Below the pieces are notes generated by a model. That model was given only the letters and a program-made list of their open reading frames with translations. It was not told the DNA's origin and searched no databases. DNA of 64,000 nucleotides from Gramella sp. MAR_2010_147 (GTDB taxonomy: Bacteria; Bacteroidota; Bacteroidia; Flavobacteriales; Flavobacteriaceae). Shown one piece after another: positions 53,378-63,962 of this stretch. Position 1 is the first letter of the stretch, and each line of letters begins with the position of its first letter. Both the position numbers and the translations under genes were made by a program. The DNA lies in the NCBI RefSeq assembly GCF_900105135.1, contig NZ_LT629741.1, forward strand, positions 434,001 to 498,000, written 5' to 3'.

Positions 53378-55291
53378 ATGAGTAATTATCACATAAAGAA
53401 TCTAGAGGAATATTTTCAGGTATATCGAAAATCTGTTAGAGAGCCGGAAAATTTCTGGCAGGAAGTGGCTGAAGAACACTTTGTCTGGAGAAAAAAATGG
53501 GATAATGTACTTAGTTGGGATTTTACGAAACCGGAGGTGAAATGGTTTGAAAATGCTAAACTCAATATCACTGAAAATTGTATAGATCGCCATCTTCTTG
53601 CTCAGGGTGATAAAACAGCGATCATATGGGAACCTAATGATCCAAAAGATGAGGCTTTACATCTAAGCTTTAATGAACTACATAAAAAAGTAAATCAGTT
53701 TGCCAATGTGTTGAAAGATAATGGGATTCAAAAAGGCGATAAAGTATGTATTTATCTTCCGATGATTCCTGAATTGGCTTACGCAGTTCTAGCCTGTGCC
53801 AGGATTGGCGCGGTTCATTCGGTTGTTTTTGCTGGTTTTTCGGCTTCAGCTTTGGCCACCAGAACGGTAGATGCAGATTGTAAGATGATCATTACCTCAG
53901 ATGGTTCTTATCGCGGAGACAAAACAATAGATCTGAAAGGAATTGTAGATAAGGCGCTGGAAGATTGTCCAGATGTAGAGACAGTTTTAGTGGCGAAAAG
54001 GACTGGAGTTGAGGTTCAGATGAAAGAGGGCCGAGATAAGTGGCTTGCGCCATTGATGGAAAAAGCTTCAGATGAGTGCAGTCCTGAAGTTATGGATGCA
54101 GAAGATCCTTTATTCATATTATATACTTCAGGATCTACGGGTAAACCGAAGGGGATGCTGCATACCACGGCCGGTTATATGGTATATTCCGCATATACAT
54201 TCAAAAATATATTCAATTATCAAAATGACGATGTCTATTGGTGTACTGCCGATATTGGATGGATCACCGGACATTCTTATATAGTTTACGGCCCGCTTTT
54301 AAATGGTGCCACCACCGTAATGTTTGAAGGAGTTCCGTCGTATCCTGATTTTGGACGATTCTGGGAAATTGTTGAAAAGCACAAAGTCAACCAGTTTTAT
54401 ACGGCTCCAACAGCTATTAGAGCTTTAGCTAAAAAAAATCTTGATTTTGTAGATAAATATGATCTTACATCCTTGAAGGTACTTGGAACGGTAGGCGAAC
54501 CCATAAATGAAGAAGCATGGCACTGGTATGATAATAATATAGGTAAAAACAAAAGTCCGATCGTAGACACCTGGTGGCAAACGGAAACCGGTGGAATCAT
54601 GATCTCACCAATTCCATTCGCCACTCCAACAAAGCCAACCTTCGCGACCTTACCATTTCCGGGAATTCAGCCGGTATTGATGGATGAAGATGGGAAGGAG
54701 ATCAAAGGGAATCAGCTAGATGGTAGATTATGCATAAAATTTCCATGGCCTTCCATGGCAAGGACTATTTACGGAAATCATGATCGCTACAGAGATACTT
54801 ATTTTTCAGCATTCGAGAATAAATATTTCACGGGTGATGGTGCATTACGCGATGAAACCGGCTATTATAGAATTACGGGTAGGGTGGATGATGTGATCAT
54901 TGTTTCGGGACATAATTTAGGTACCGCACCAATTGAAGATGCGATTAATGAGCATCCGGCTGTAGCAGAATCGGCTGTTGTTGGCTTCCCACACGATGTG
55001 AAAGGTAATGCATTGTATGGTTTTATAATTCTGAAAGAATCTGGTGAATCCAGAAATCAGGATAATCTTAGAAAAGAAATCAATCAGCAAATTGCAGATA
55101 AGATAGGGCCAATCGCCAAGCCGGATAAGATCCAGTTTGTTGATGGTTTACCAAAGACCAGAAGTGGTAAGATCATGAGACGAATTTTAAGAAAAATAGC
55201 CTCTAATGAAACATCAGATCTTGGGGATACTTCAACTTTGTTAAATCCTGAGGTAGTAGAGGATATCATTGAAGGAGCAAAAACGAGCTAA
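53378..55291 (+). CDS. acs: Acetyl-CoA synthetase
   Basis: A 637-residue AMP-forming acetate-CoA ligase. Motifs: YTSGSTGKPKGMLHT (ATP loop), WWQTETGG, and YYRITGRVDDVI (A8/hinge). The acetylation-regulated lysine, inferred as K598, lies in LPKTRSGKIMRRI. The length is near the family's 650. It converges with exonuclease and cNMP/CBS/DUF294 genes that often accompany acs, so it is probably the acetate-assimilation enzyme. Confidence 0.95.
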   Translation: MSNYHIKNLEEYFQVYRKSVREPENFWQEVAEEHFVWRKKWDNVLSWDFTKPEVKWFENAKLNITENCIDRHLLAQGDKTAIIWEPNDPKDEALHLSFNELHKKVNQFANVLKDNGIQKGDKVCIYLPMIPELAYAVLACARIGAVHSVVFAGFSASALATRTVDADCKMIITSDGSYRGDKTIDLKGIVDKALEDCPDVETVLVAKRTGVEVQMKEGRDKWLAPLMEKASDECSPEVMDAEDPLFILYTSGSTGKPKGMLHTTAGYMVYSAYTFKNIFNYQNDDVYWCTADIGWITGHSYIVYGPLLNGATTVMFEGVPSYPDFGRFWEIVEKHKVNQFYTAPTAIRALAKKNLDFVDKYDLTSLKVLGTVGEPINEEAWHWYDNNIGKNKSPIVDTWWQTETGGIMISPIPFATPTKPTFATLPFPGIQPVLMDEDGKEIKGNQLDGRLCIKFPWPSMARTIYGNHDRYRDTYFSAFENKYFTGDGALRDETGYYRITGRVDDVIIVSGHNLGTAPIEDAINEHPAVAESAVVGFPHDVKGNALYGFIILKESGESRNQDNLRKEINQQIADKIGPIAKPDKIQFVDGLPKTRSGKIMRRILRKIASNETSDLGDTSTLLNPEVVEDIIEGAKTS

Positions 55292-55293
55292 AT

Positions 55294-55968
55294 CTATCTG
55301 GTTTTGTAAATATCTTTTAAGGTAGAATCTTTATTTTTCTTAAGACGGCTCAATAATTTCATGAAAATAAGTGCTGTTATATAAGCATCTCCAGAAGCTG
55401 TATGTCTGTCTGTAAGGTCGATATTATAAGCTTCAGCAATTTCATCCAGCGAATAAACCTTATCGCGATCTATCAGATTAGTGAGAATACGGGTCTTTTT
55501 AAATAAAACAGATGTATCCAGAACTCTATTTTTCAACTTTGGGAGCCCTTGTCTTTTTAAAGCTTCATTGATCATTTTTATGTCGAAACCTGCATGGTGG
55601 GCAACGAGTACAGAATTTTGAATATAATAGAGGAATTTCTTGAGGGCTTCAATCTCAAGTAATTTATCAAATTTTTCATTGCGAATTATTCCATGAATCT
55701 GCACAGTTTCAGGATTAAATTTTTCCTGCTTTAGAAAAACCTCAAAATTGTCACTTATTTCTATACTGTTATTCTCTACTCGTAAAGCTCCAATACTTAA
55801 AATTCTATCATCTTCAATATTAAAACCTGTAGTCTCGGTATCAAAAACGACAAATCTTATTTCTGAGATTTTTTCAGGGATTTTCTCCTGAAAAGACTTT
55901 GCATAATTCTGCCAGAAATATGGAAAATCTTCATTTACTGTATTCTTTTTTAGCCATTTCCTTATCAT
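55294..55968 (-). CDS. DnaQ-like 3'-5' exonuclease (acs-linked)
   Basis: A 224-residue DEDDh exonuclease, similar to the epsilon subunit of DNA polymerase III. Motifs: VVFDTETTGFN (Exo I), HHAGFDIKMINE (Exo II) and DRHTASGDAYIT (Exo III). It has no polymerase-type extra domains. Its start overlaps the stop of the cNMP/CBS/DUF294 gene by 4 bases, so the two are coupled. Such pairs are often seen near acs; its target is unknown. Confidence 0.9.
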   Translation of the reverse strand: MIRKWLKKNTVNEDFPYFWQNYAKSFQEKIPEKISEIRFVVFDTETTGFNIEDDRILSIGALRVENNSIEISDNFEVFLKQEKFNPETVQIHGIIRNEKFDKLLEIEALKKFLYYIQNSVLVAHHAGFDIKMINEALKRQGLPKLKNRVLDTSVLFKKTRILTNLIDRDKVYSLDEIAEAYNIDLTDRHTASGDAYITALIFMKLLSRLKKNKDSTLKDIYKTR

Positions 55969-57887
55969 AAATAATAGGTGGTTTCAAATCTTAGCTTTAT
56001 AAGTTCCTGAATTTCTTTAATAGTTTTAAAACATCGTTTCAATTTTATTTTATCTTCTTTTGCAAGATCCTCAAGGTTTATAAACCTTCCATTATCTTTA
56101 TGCTTTAAGCCCTGCTTGGTTCTGAATTTAATAAGTGCTCTGGAGGAGTAGGCACAAGCTTGATAGATTTCTTTGTTATTAGGTTCCAGCTGGGCTAGTT
56201 TCTCAAACCTTTCAGAAGTATTACTGATATTCTTCACCCTGTGTTCCAGGATAAGCAGTCTACCGGCATCGGTCAAAGGCATGATTCCACGTTTTTTAAT
56301 ATCAAAAAGATCCTTTTTCTTACCATCCTGTTCCACCAGGAACTGCCTGAAAAAACCAAGTGGTGATGGATTTCTTAGAGCTTGGGCAGCCAACTTATTC
56401 AGAAAATTTTTGTTTCCTTTTAAAATATCGAATATATGATCAGATATAGAATTGGTAAGTTTTACTTCTCCATAGGAGATATCAAAATCAAAAAATATCT
56501 GACATAAAAGGATCTCGTCGTTGCCAGATGTAGTCACCCATTGCGAAAACTGATCTTTCCATTCAGAAAGCGAAAGACAATATTTCGGGTTTCTCGCCAT
56601 CATTTCGGCCGGACAAAATTCGTATCCAATGATATTCAATCGCTTAGTAATTTTAGTGGCGAGCTTTAAAAAATATGCACGGGTTTCTTCCAGTTGATCT
56701 TCAGGGACATCTTCAAATACCAATGCGTTGTCCTGGTCTGTGTGTAATAACTGTTCTTTTCTTCCCTGACTTCCAAGGGACATCCAGGCGAATTTAGCCG
56801 GAAGTGGCCCATCCATCTTGTCTATACATCTTTTAATGGTTCGCTTTATGGTGGCATCATTTAGTTCAAAAATGATATTAGAAGTATGCGAAAGTGGAAT
56901 ATTACTCTTAAGATATCCATTGAGAAGGATCATAATTTTGTTTCTAATCCGTTTTAATTTCTTGGTACTACCAGCTCTATTGATCGCCTTCATTAGCACT
57001 GCCGGATTATTTCCCTGGGAAACAATGATGTCATGTTCAGAAACAATTCCTTTTACCTTGGTGTTGGGAGTGCCGTCTTTGGTAATACAAATGTGATTGA
57101 TATTTTGTTTCATCATAATGAGCTGGGCCTGGGCAATGGTCAGCTTTTTTGAATAACATATTACGGGAGAATTCATAACGTCTCTAATAGGACTCTCAAT
57201 TGGTAGTTTTCCGGTAGCAACCAATTCTCTGAAATCTACATCGGTAACGATACCAACAGGTTTTTCTTCTTCAACAACAATTACAGATCCTACTCTGCGG
57301 TTGCTCATTAATATTGCTGATTTTTGAATACTCGTATCTGGAGAAACCGTAACTATCTTTTTTACAATTGGAATTTGTTGTAATTCGAAGAGCGCCTCTT
57401 TTTTAAACCTGATGTCCTCATCATCAGTAACTAATTTGCCGCGATGTTCATTGGAATAGGGATTCCTGGTGTTGGACGCGAAACTTTCCATTAGAAAATC
57501 TCCTACTTTGGGATTGCTTATCGCGTAGGGTTTGAAAACACTTAAAGGGATTGCATAGATCACGCTTTCCTCATCAGTGATGGCATTTATCTGATAATTT
57601 TCTTTTGCAAATAATGGACGTAAACCGAAGACGTCCCCTTCATCGCATTTGTCAATTGTTTCAGGTTCCTGGTTTGCATCCAGCTTTTGAAGATCTACTG
57701 CTCCTTTCTGTACTATATAGAAATAATCATGAACACTTTCGTCTCTTGAAAATACAGTCTTACCTTGTTCAAAGTACATTACCTTTACCTCATTGGCGAT
57801 TATCTCCAATTGTGAATTATTCAGTAGGGAAAACGGGGGAAATTTACTTAAGAAGTCTGCAATTCTGGAAGCGATTGAATTCGTCAT
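55965..57887 (-). CDS. cNMP-binding / CBS / DUF294 nucleotidyltransferase-like protein
   Basis: A 640-residue signalling protein. In order it has a cyclic-nucleotide-binding domain (about 10-130), two CBS domains (about 170-290), a DUF294 GlnD-like nucleotidyltransferase domain with SLGSQGRKEQLLHTDQDNAL (about 360-380), and a DUF294 C-terminal helical domain. It resembles the acs-linked proteins of other bacteria. It may sense nucleotides (AMP/ATP, cyclic) and uridylylate or adenylylate a target. The target is not known here. Confidence 0.88.
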   Translation of the reverse strand: MTNSIASRIADFLSKFPPFSLLNNSQLEIIANEVKVMYFEQGKTVFSRDESVHDYFYIVQKGAVDLQKLDANQEPETIDKCDEGDVFGLRPLFAKENYQINAITDEESVIYAIPLSVFKPYAISNPKVGDFLMESFASNTRNPYSNEHRGKLVTDDEDIRFKKEALFELQQIPIVKKIVTVSPDTSIQKSAILMSNRRVGSVIVVEEEKPVGIVTDVDFRELVATGKLPIESPIRDVMNSPVICYSKKLTIAQAQLIMMKQNINHICITKDGTPNTKVKGIVSEHDIIVSQGNNPAVLMKAINRAGSTKKLKRIRNKIMILLNGYLKSNIPLSHTSNIIFELNDATIKRTIKRCIDKMDGPLPAKFAWMSLGSQGRKEQLLHTDQDNALVFEDVPEDQLEETRAYFLKLATKITKRLNIIGYEFCPAEMMARNPKYCLSLSEWKDQFSQWVTTSGNDEILLCQIFFDFDISYGEVKLTNSISDHIFDILKGNKNFLNKLAAQALRNPSPLGFFRQFLVEQDGKKKDLFDIKKRGIMPLTDAGRLLILEHRVKNISNTSERFEKLAQLEPNNKEIYQACAYSSRALIKFRTKQGLKHKDNGRFINLEDLAKEDKIKLKRCFKTIKEIQELIKLRFETTYYL

Positions 57888-58004
57888 AGATCAAATTTAT
57901 CTGAATTATGAAAAATATGGAATTAAATTTCAATAATTCCTCTCAGGTAAATTTTGTTATACCGTCACATACTTTTAGGAGGTTTATAATGTTTTTCAGT
58001 CATT

Positions 58005-59087
58005 TTAACTTTCAATCTTTATTTTATAATCTTTAATGAGTTTATGAATCGCTTTTTCTGTTTCTGAAAGTTGAGCATACGTAGGAGCTTTATCTTCCTT
58101 TACTTTTTTAAAATAGGGGATGATTTCTCCTGTTTCGTATGTCTCAATAAGTTTAGGATGTACATAATAGCTCCTGCAAACTGCGCGGGTATTGCCTAGA
58201 CCTTCTGCGGCGGCATCAAAACCTTCAAGAATGTTCTTTTTATTTTCTTTTTCATCTTCTACATAACCTTTTTCAATTAGGGTTTCAAAAAATATCTTCG
58301 TGGCAGACCAGGTTCTGAAATCTTTTGCAGAGTACATATCACCGCTTAACTCATGAATATATTCATTGATCATCTCACTGTTGATAATTTGCTTCTCACC
58401 ACTTTCATTGTAAAATTTAAAAAGTTCCCAGCCGGGAATTTCCTCACACTGATTGATAAGTTCAATGAGTCTTCGATCTTCCACTGTAATAGAGTGTTCT
58501 TTGCCTTTTTTTCCTATAAATTCAAATTTTAGTCCATCATCAAAGGTTTTTACATGTCGGGTTCTAAATGTGGAAAGACCATATGTTTTATTTTTCTTGG
58601 CGTAATAATGATTGCCTACTCTAATATGGGTTTCTTCCATTAATCTAATAACGAGAGCAAGAACTTTTCTTTTAGGCATTCCCTTTAAGTTAAGGTCCTC
58701 GTCTACCTGTTTTCTTATTTTCGGAAGGATTTTACCAAAAGAGGCCATTTTAAAGAATTTTGTTTGATTCCTTATTTCTGACCAGGTAGGATGATACAAG
58801 TATTGTTTTCGATCTTTCTCATCTCTTCCCACAACTTGAAGGTGTCCGTTAGGTAGATGAGTGATTTTTACATTTTTCCATGCAGGTGGAATAACCAATT
58901 TTTTAATTCTTTCAAGAGTCTTCTTATCTGAAACTTTTTCTTCCTTTTTAAAATAAGCAAAACCACGTCCAACTTTTTTTCTTTCTATAGATAAATGGTT
59001 TTCTGAAACGTATCTAAGGTTTGCCAGTTTTACAGCTTCGTGCGGATTAGACATGACGGTTTCAACATCATCAGGCGACAGAGTCAT
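58005..59087 (-). CDS. DNA topoisomerase IB
   Basis: A 360-residue poxvirus-like topoisomerase IB, which relaxes supercoils through a 3'-phosphotyrosine. Motifs are IPPAWKNVKI, VIRLMEETHIRVGNHYYAK with the catalytic Arg, and CRSYYVHP near the C-terminus with nucleophile Y307/Y308. The length fits the bacterial family. It is a single gene. Confidence 0.93.
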   Translation of the reverse strand: MTLSPDDVETVMSNPHEAVKLANLRYVSENHLSIERKKVGRGFAYFKKEEKVSDKKTLERIKKLVIPPAWKNVKITHLPNGHLQVVGRDEKDRKQYLYHPTWSEIRNQTKFFKMASFGKILPKIRKQVDEDLNLKGMPKRKVLALVIRLMEETHIRVGNHYYAKKNKTYGLSTFRTRHVKTFDDGLKFEFIGKKGKEHSITVEDRRLIELINQCEEIPGWELFKFYNESGEKQIINSEMINEYIHELSGDMYSAKDFRTWSATKIFFETLIEKGYVEDEKENKKNILEGFDAAAEGLGNTRAVCRSYYVHPKLIETYETGEIIPYFKKVKEDKAPTYAQLSETEKAIHKLIKDYKIKIES

Positions 59088-59164
59088 ATTTTTTATTTAA
59101 ATATACTTCGAAATCTAAATGCATATATTTAAAAAAGTGTGAAATATTTAAGTCTGAAAAAAGA

Positions 59165-59188
59165 AAACTCCCTGATATCAGGGAGTTT
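59165..59188 (-). terminator. Perfect palindrome terminator of the M42 peptidase gene
   Basis: AAACTCCCTGAT / ATCAGGGAGTTT is a 24-bp perfect palindrome 26 bases beyond the stop of the - strand gene, followed on that strand by TTTTCTTTTTT. Confidence 0.88.
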
Positions 59189-59213
59189 AACAATACTTTA
59201 TGTGATGTTCAAT

Positions 59214-60302
59214 CTAGTCGAAGTAACTAAAACTATCTCCTTCTTTAATATTGAGAAGCGATTCGTAGATAAGATTGATCACATTTTCTACATCGTCCCG
59301 ATGAACCATTTCAACTGTTGTATGCATATATCTTAAAGGTAAAGATATCAAGGCTGAAGGAACTCCGCCATTACTATAGGCAAAAGCATCGGTATCTGTC
59401 CCGGTAAATCTTGAAGATGCATGGCGTTGGAAAGGAATTTTTTTATCCTCTGCAGTATCTAAAATAAGTTCTCGTAACTTGTTTTGAACGGCAGGTGCAT
59501 AAGAAATAACAGGGCCATCTCCTATCTTATTCAGTCCATTGGTTTTCTTTTCGATCATGGGAGTAGTGGTGTCGTGAGTTACATCAGTCACAATAGCCAC
59601 GTTTGGCTGAATTCGGTGAGTAATCATTTCAGCACCTCTTAATCCAATTTCTTCCTGAACAGAATTTGTTACATATAATCCAAATGGTAATTCTTTCTTA
59701 TTCTCTTTTAGAAGTCTTGCAACTTGTGCGATCATAAAACCTCCAATTCGGTTATCTAAAGCACGACAAACAAATTTATCTTTATTCAGAACAAAAAATT
59801 CATCAGGATATGTAATGACACAGCCAACATGAACGCCCAGCTTTTCAACGTCTTTTTTATTATCGCATCCAACATCTATGCAGATATTGTCCATTTTTGG
59901 AGATTGTTCTTTTTCCTTGTCCCTTGTGTGAATCGCAGGCCATCCAAAAACACCTTTTACAATTCCATTTTTAGTATGAATGTTCACTCTTTTGGATGCA
60001 GCGATCTGATGATCGCTTCCACCATTTCTAACAACGTATATTAAGCCCTCATCACTAATATAATTTACATACCACGAAATTTCGTCAGCATGACCTTCTA
60101 TTACCACCTTATATTTAGCTTCAGGATTTATGACACCAACAGCGGTTCCATAAGTATCAGTAATAAACTTATCAACATATGGTTTTAGATATTCCATCCA
60201 TAATTTCTGACCTTCAGATTCATATCCGGTAGGCGCAGCATTATTGAGATAAGTTTCTAGAAACTCCAACGATTTCTTATCAAGTACTTTACTTTTCTTC
60301 AT
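59214..60302 (-). CDS. M42-family glutamyl/leucyl aminopeptidase
   Basis: A 362-residue dinuclear metallopeptidase of family M42. Metal-ligand contexts are EGHADEISWYV, CRALDNRIGG, VQEEIGLRGAE, TDVTHD and YMHTTVEMVH. The family cleaves N-terminal residues from small peptides and forms large oligomers. No signal peptide, so it is cytoplasmic. It ends at a perfect palindromic terminator. Confidence 0.92.
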   Translation of the reverse strand: MKKSKVLDKKSLEFLETYLNNAAPTGYESEGQKLWMEYLKPYVDKFITDTYGTAVGVINPEAKYKVVIEGHADEISWYVNYISDEGLIYVVRNGGSDHQIAASKRVNIHTKNGIVKGVFGWPAIHTRDKEKEQSPKMDNICIDVGCDNKKDVEKLGVHVGCVITYPDEFFVLNKDKFVCRALDNRIGGFMIAQVARLLKENKKELPFGLYVTNSVQEEIGLRGAEMITHRIQPNVAIVTDVTHDTTTPMIEKKTNGLNKIGDGPVISYAPAVQNKLRELILDTAEDKKIPFQRHASSRFTGTDTDAFAYSNGGVPSALISLPLRYMHTTVEMVHRDDVENVINLIYESLLNIKEGDSFSYFD

Positions 60303-60413
60303 TGTTCAATTAATTTTCACGAATTTAAAAAGTTTTAGATGGGTAACAACTTGCTATTGATTAATTTTGGAATGATTTTGGCGAAATTGATTTTTGAAAA
60401 GTTGAAATTATAT

Positions 60414-61130
60414 ATGGTGATCAGATTTTTATTTATATCGATATTTTTAATCGGGTTCAATGTTTCTGCTCAGGACACTAATAATCCTGTAGTGGCAGAC
60501 TCAATTGAAAATGATACGCTGCAAAAAAAATATATGATCATAGCCGGGGATTCCATACCGCGGGAAGCTATAGATCTTGAAGAAGTGGTTTTATTACGTA
60601 AACTGAAATTTGATAGTAATGAAGATAGAAAACGCTACCTTATATTAAGAAGAAAAACCCGAAAGGTTTACCCATATGCAAAATTAGCTTCAGAAAGATT
60701 AGTGGAATTAAATTCCAGGCTCGATGATATAAAGTCCAAAAGAGCTCAAAAGAAATATACTAAAATTGTACAGAATTATATTGAAGAAGAATTTTCTATA
60801 GAATTAAAGAAGCTTACAAGGACAGAAGGACAGATTTTAGTGAAATTAATTCACAGGCAAACAGGTATCACTACTTTTGATTTGGTTAAAGAGTTGAAAA
60901 GTGGCTGGAGAGCTTTCTGGTATAACACTACAGCCAGTATGTTTGATATATCCTTAAAAGAAGAATATCATCCGGAATCTAATCAGGAAGACTTTCTAAT
61001 TGAAGATATTTTACAAAGATCATTTAGAGACAATATTCTGGAAAGACAGGCAAGTGCATTGGATTTTGAATATCTTGATCTAAGTGACAAGTGGAATAAC
61101 CGTAGAAATACAAGAAAAAGAAGCAGGTAA
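60414..61130 (+). CDS. DUF4294 domain-containing secreted protein
   Basis: A 238-residue DUF4294 protein of Bacteroidota. The frame is open from 60339, but the signal peptide (MVIRFLFISIFLIGFNVSAQ) starts at the ATG at 60414. The mature protein has the DUF4294 core around KVYPYAKLASERLVELNS and LIHRQTGITTFDLVKELKSG, and a basic C-terminus. It is probably periplasmic. Function unknown. Confidence 0.88.
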   Translation: MVIRFLFISIFLIGFNVSAQDTNNPVVADSIENDTLQKKYMIIAGDSIPREAIDLEEVVLLRKLKFDSNEDRKRYLILRRKTRKVYPYAKLASERLVELNSRLDDIKSKRAQKKYTKIVQNYIEEEFSIELKKLTRTEGQILVKLIHRQTGITTFDLVKELKSGWRAFWYNTTASMFDISLKEEYHPESNQEDFLIEDILQRSFRDNILERQASALDFEYLDLSDKWNNRRNTRKRSR

Positions 61131-61230
61131 TGGTCATCAGTTCTTCTTGATCATCAATTGATTATATTTTATTTTAAATTTTTCTTAAAAAAAGCCATGA
61201 TTTTATTTGGCGGGAGAGAAGAAGTTGGTG

Positions 61231-61238
61231 TATATTTG
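61231..61238 (+). promoter_or_regulatory. rRNA promoter P1 (-7 box)
   Basis: TATATTTG followed by CAGCCGC. The -33 position, where P2 and P3 have TTG, reads CGG here; a TTG is 4 bases further up. It is therefore the most degenerate of the three. Confidence 0.7.
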
Positions 61239-61345
61239 CAGCCGCTTAACGATGGAGCGATAAGTTCACTGACAGTAATGAGAATGGGGTATACGGCAAG
61301 AAATGGCCTTGCGAATTAAATAAAAAAAGATGATTTTTTATTTGG

Positions 61346-61373
61346 TTGGAGAGTAAAAGTCGTTTTATATTTG
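61346..61373 (+). promoter_or_regulatory. rRNA promoter P2
   Basis: TTG (61346-61348), 17 bases, TATATTTG (61366-61373), then CACCCGC. An exact fit to the Bacteroidota TTG-N17-TAnnTTTG pattern. Confidence 0.85.
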
Positions 61374-61479
61374 CACCCGCTTTGGAGATGAAGTGATGTT
61401 CATTTAAAGAAAAAGGGTTTATTAAAGTGCTGCTGAAAGCTTTAAAAAGAAACTAAAATTTTTATCAAAAAAGTTTTGG

Positions 61480-61507
61480 TTGGTAAATAAAAAGCGTTGT
61501 ATATTTG
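61480..61507 (+). promoter_or_regulatory. rRNA promoter P3
   Basis: TTG (61480-61482), 17 bases, TATATTTG (61500-61507), then CACCCGC. Same layout as P2, 134 bases downstream, nearest to 16S. Confidence 0.85.
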
Positions 61508-61828
61508 CACCCGCTTTGAGAGAGAGCAAACGTTCATAATTACAGAATGATATTAAGAGAAACCGCCGGACGGGGCGTAATTTAAAGGGGTTCAAATCCT
61601 CGGGTTTTAACTAAGACAATGATCAATACACAATAAGCAATGATCATCTGGCAATTTTAGGATTGTTAATTGATACCTGCTAATTGATAATTGACAAGTT
61701 CATTGATATATTGAATTGACAAGGATTATAGAGTAGCGATACTTTATGATCAAGTGTATAAGAATTAAGACTAGAAAAAGTCATACTGAGCAATTTCTTT
61801 AGTAGTTGTTGAATATATATAAGATTTA
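61508..61828 (+). other. rRNA leader
   Basis: About 320 bases between P3 and 16S. It has a T-arm-like GGGGTTCAAATCCTC near 61586-61601 with AAACC and GGTTTT around it, repeats of AATTGATA near 61675-61705, and AAGTTCATTGATATATTG (about 61697-61714). A near-identical copy of the last motif precedes 23S (about 63835). These are probably processing or antitermination signals. Confidence 0.5.
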
Positions 61829-63358
<1,530 letters not shown>

Positions 63359-63455
63359 CTAGAGCTTTGTCACCTAGTGACAAGCGACAATTAGTAAGGG
63401 AAGTTCAGAGGCCAATTTGGTCTTGATTCTTATCGTCAATTCGATTTATATGGAC
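63359..63455 (+). other. 16S-tRNA spacer with processing hairpin
   Basis: TTGTCAC-CTA-GTGACAA (63367-63383) is a perfect hairpin just after 16S, likely an RNase processing signal. Confidence 0.55.
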
Positions 63456-63529
63456 AGTCTCATAGCTCAGCTGGTTAGAGCGCTACACTGATAATGTAGA
63501 GGTCGGCAGTTCGAGTCTGCCTGAGACTA
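63456..63529 (+). tRNA. tRNA-Ile (GAT)
   Basis: 74 bases. The acceptor AGTCTCA pairs with TGAGACT, the anticodon arm is CTACA-CTGATAA-TGTAG with anticodon GAT, and the T loop is TTCGAGT. CCA is not encoded. It is in the usual place between 16S and tRNA-Ala. Confidence 0.96.
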
Positions 63530-63658
63530 CTTTTTAATTAAAGTAAGCCATCAGGTTTATAAAGACGTTCATTTGAAATAACTAAAGGAAATTTTAGAGG
63601 TTGAGTAGCCGTTATAAGTACTGTTAACTAATAACTGTTAACTGATCACTGAAATAAT

Positions 63659-63732
63659 GGGGGATTAGCTCAGCTGGCTAGAGCGCCTGCCTTGCACGCA
63701 GGAGGTCATCGGTTCGACTCCGATATTCTCCA
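63659..63732 (+). tRNA. tRNA-Ala (TGC)
   Basis: 74 bases. The acceptor GGGGGAT pairs with ATTCTCC (two G-U), the anticodon loop CTTGCAC has TGC, and the T arm is ATCGG-TTCGACT-CCGAT. CCA is not encoded. Confidence 0.96.
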
Positions 63733-63962
63733 CGATTCCTAGAGATAAAACGGGAATAGTTTTTACAAACAACCAGGAAACATAAGTTTTTTAGTTTGTA
63801 GGATCATCGAAGTTTTATTGTTAGACAGGAAAAAAGTTCATTGACATATTGAGAAACAAAGAATACGAGAACACTATTAGATAGAAATATTTAATATAAG
63901 TAATACATTATAATACTTCTGTTCTGAGCAATCAGAATGGATTAGAGCATTAAGCAAAGCGC
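63733..63962 (+). other. tRNA-Ala to 23S spacer
   Basis: About 230 bases, AT-rich. It contains AAGTTCATTGACATATTG (about 63835-63852), nearly identical to a motif before 16S, so probably a shared maturation site. Confidence 0.55.
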
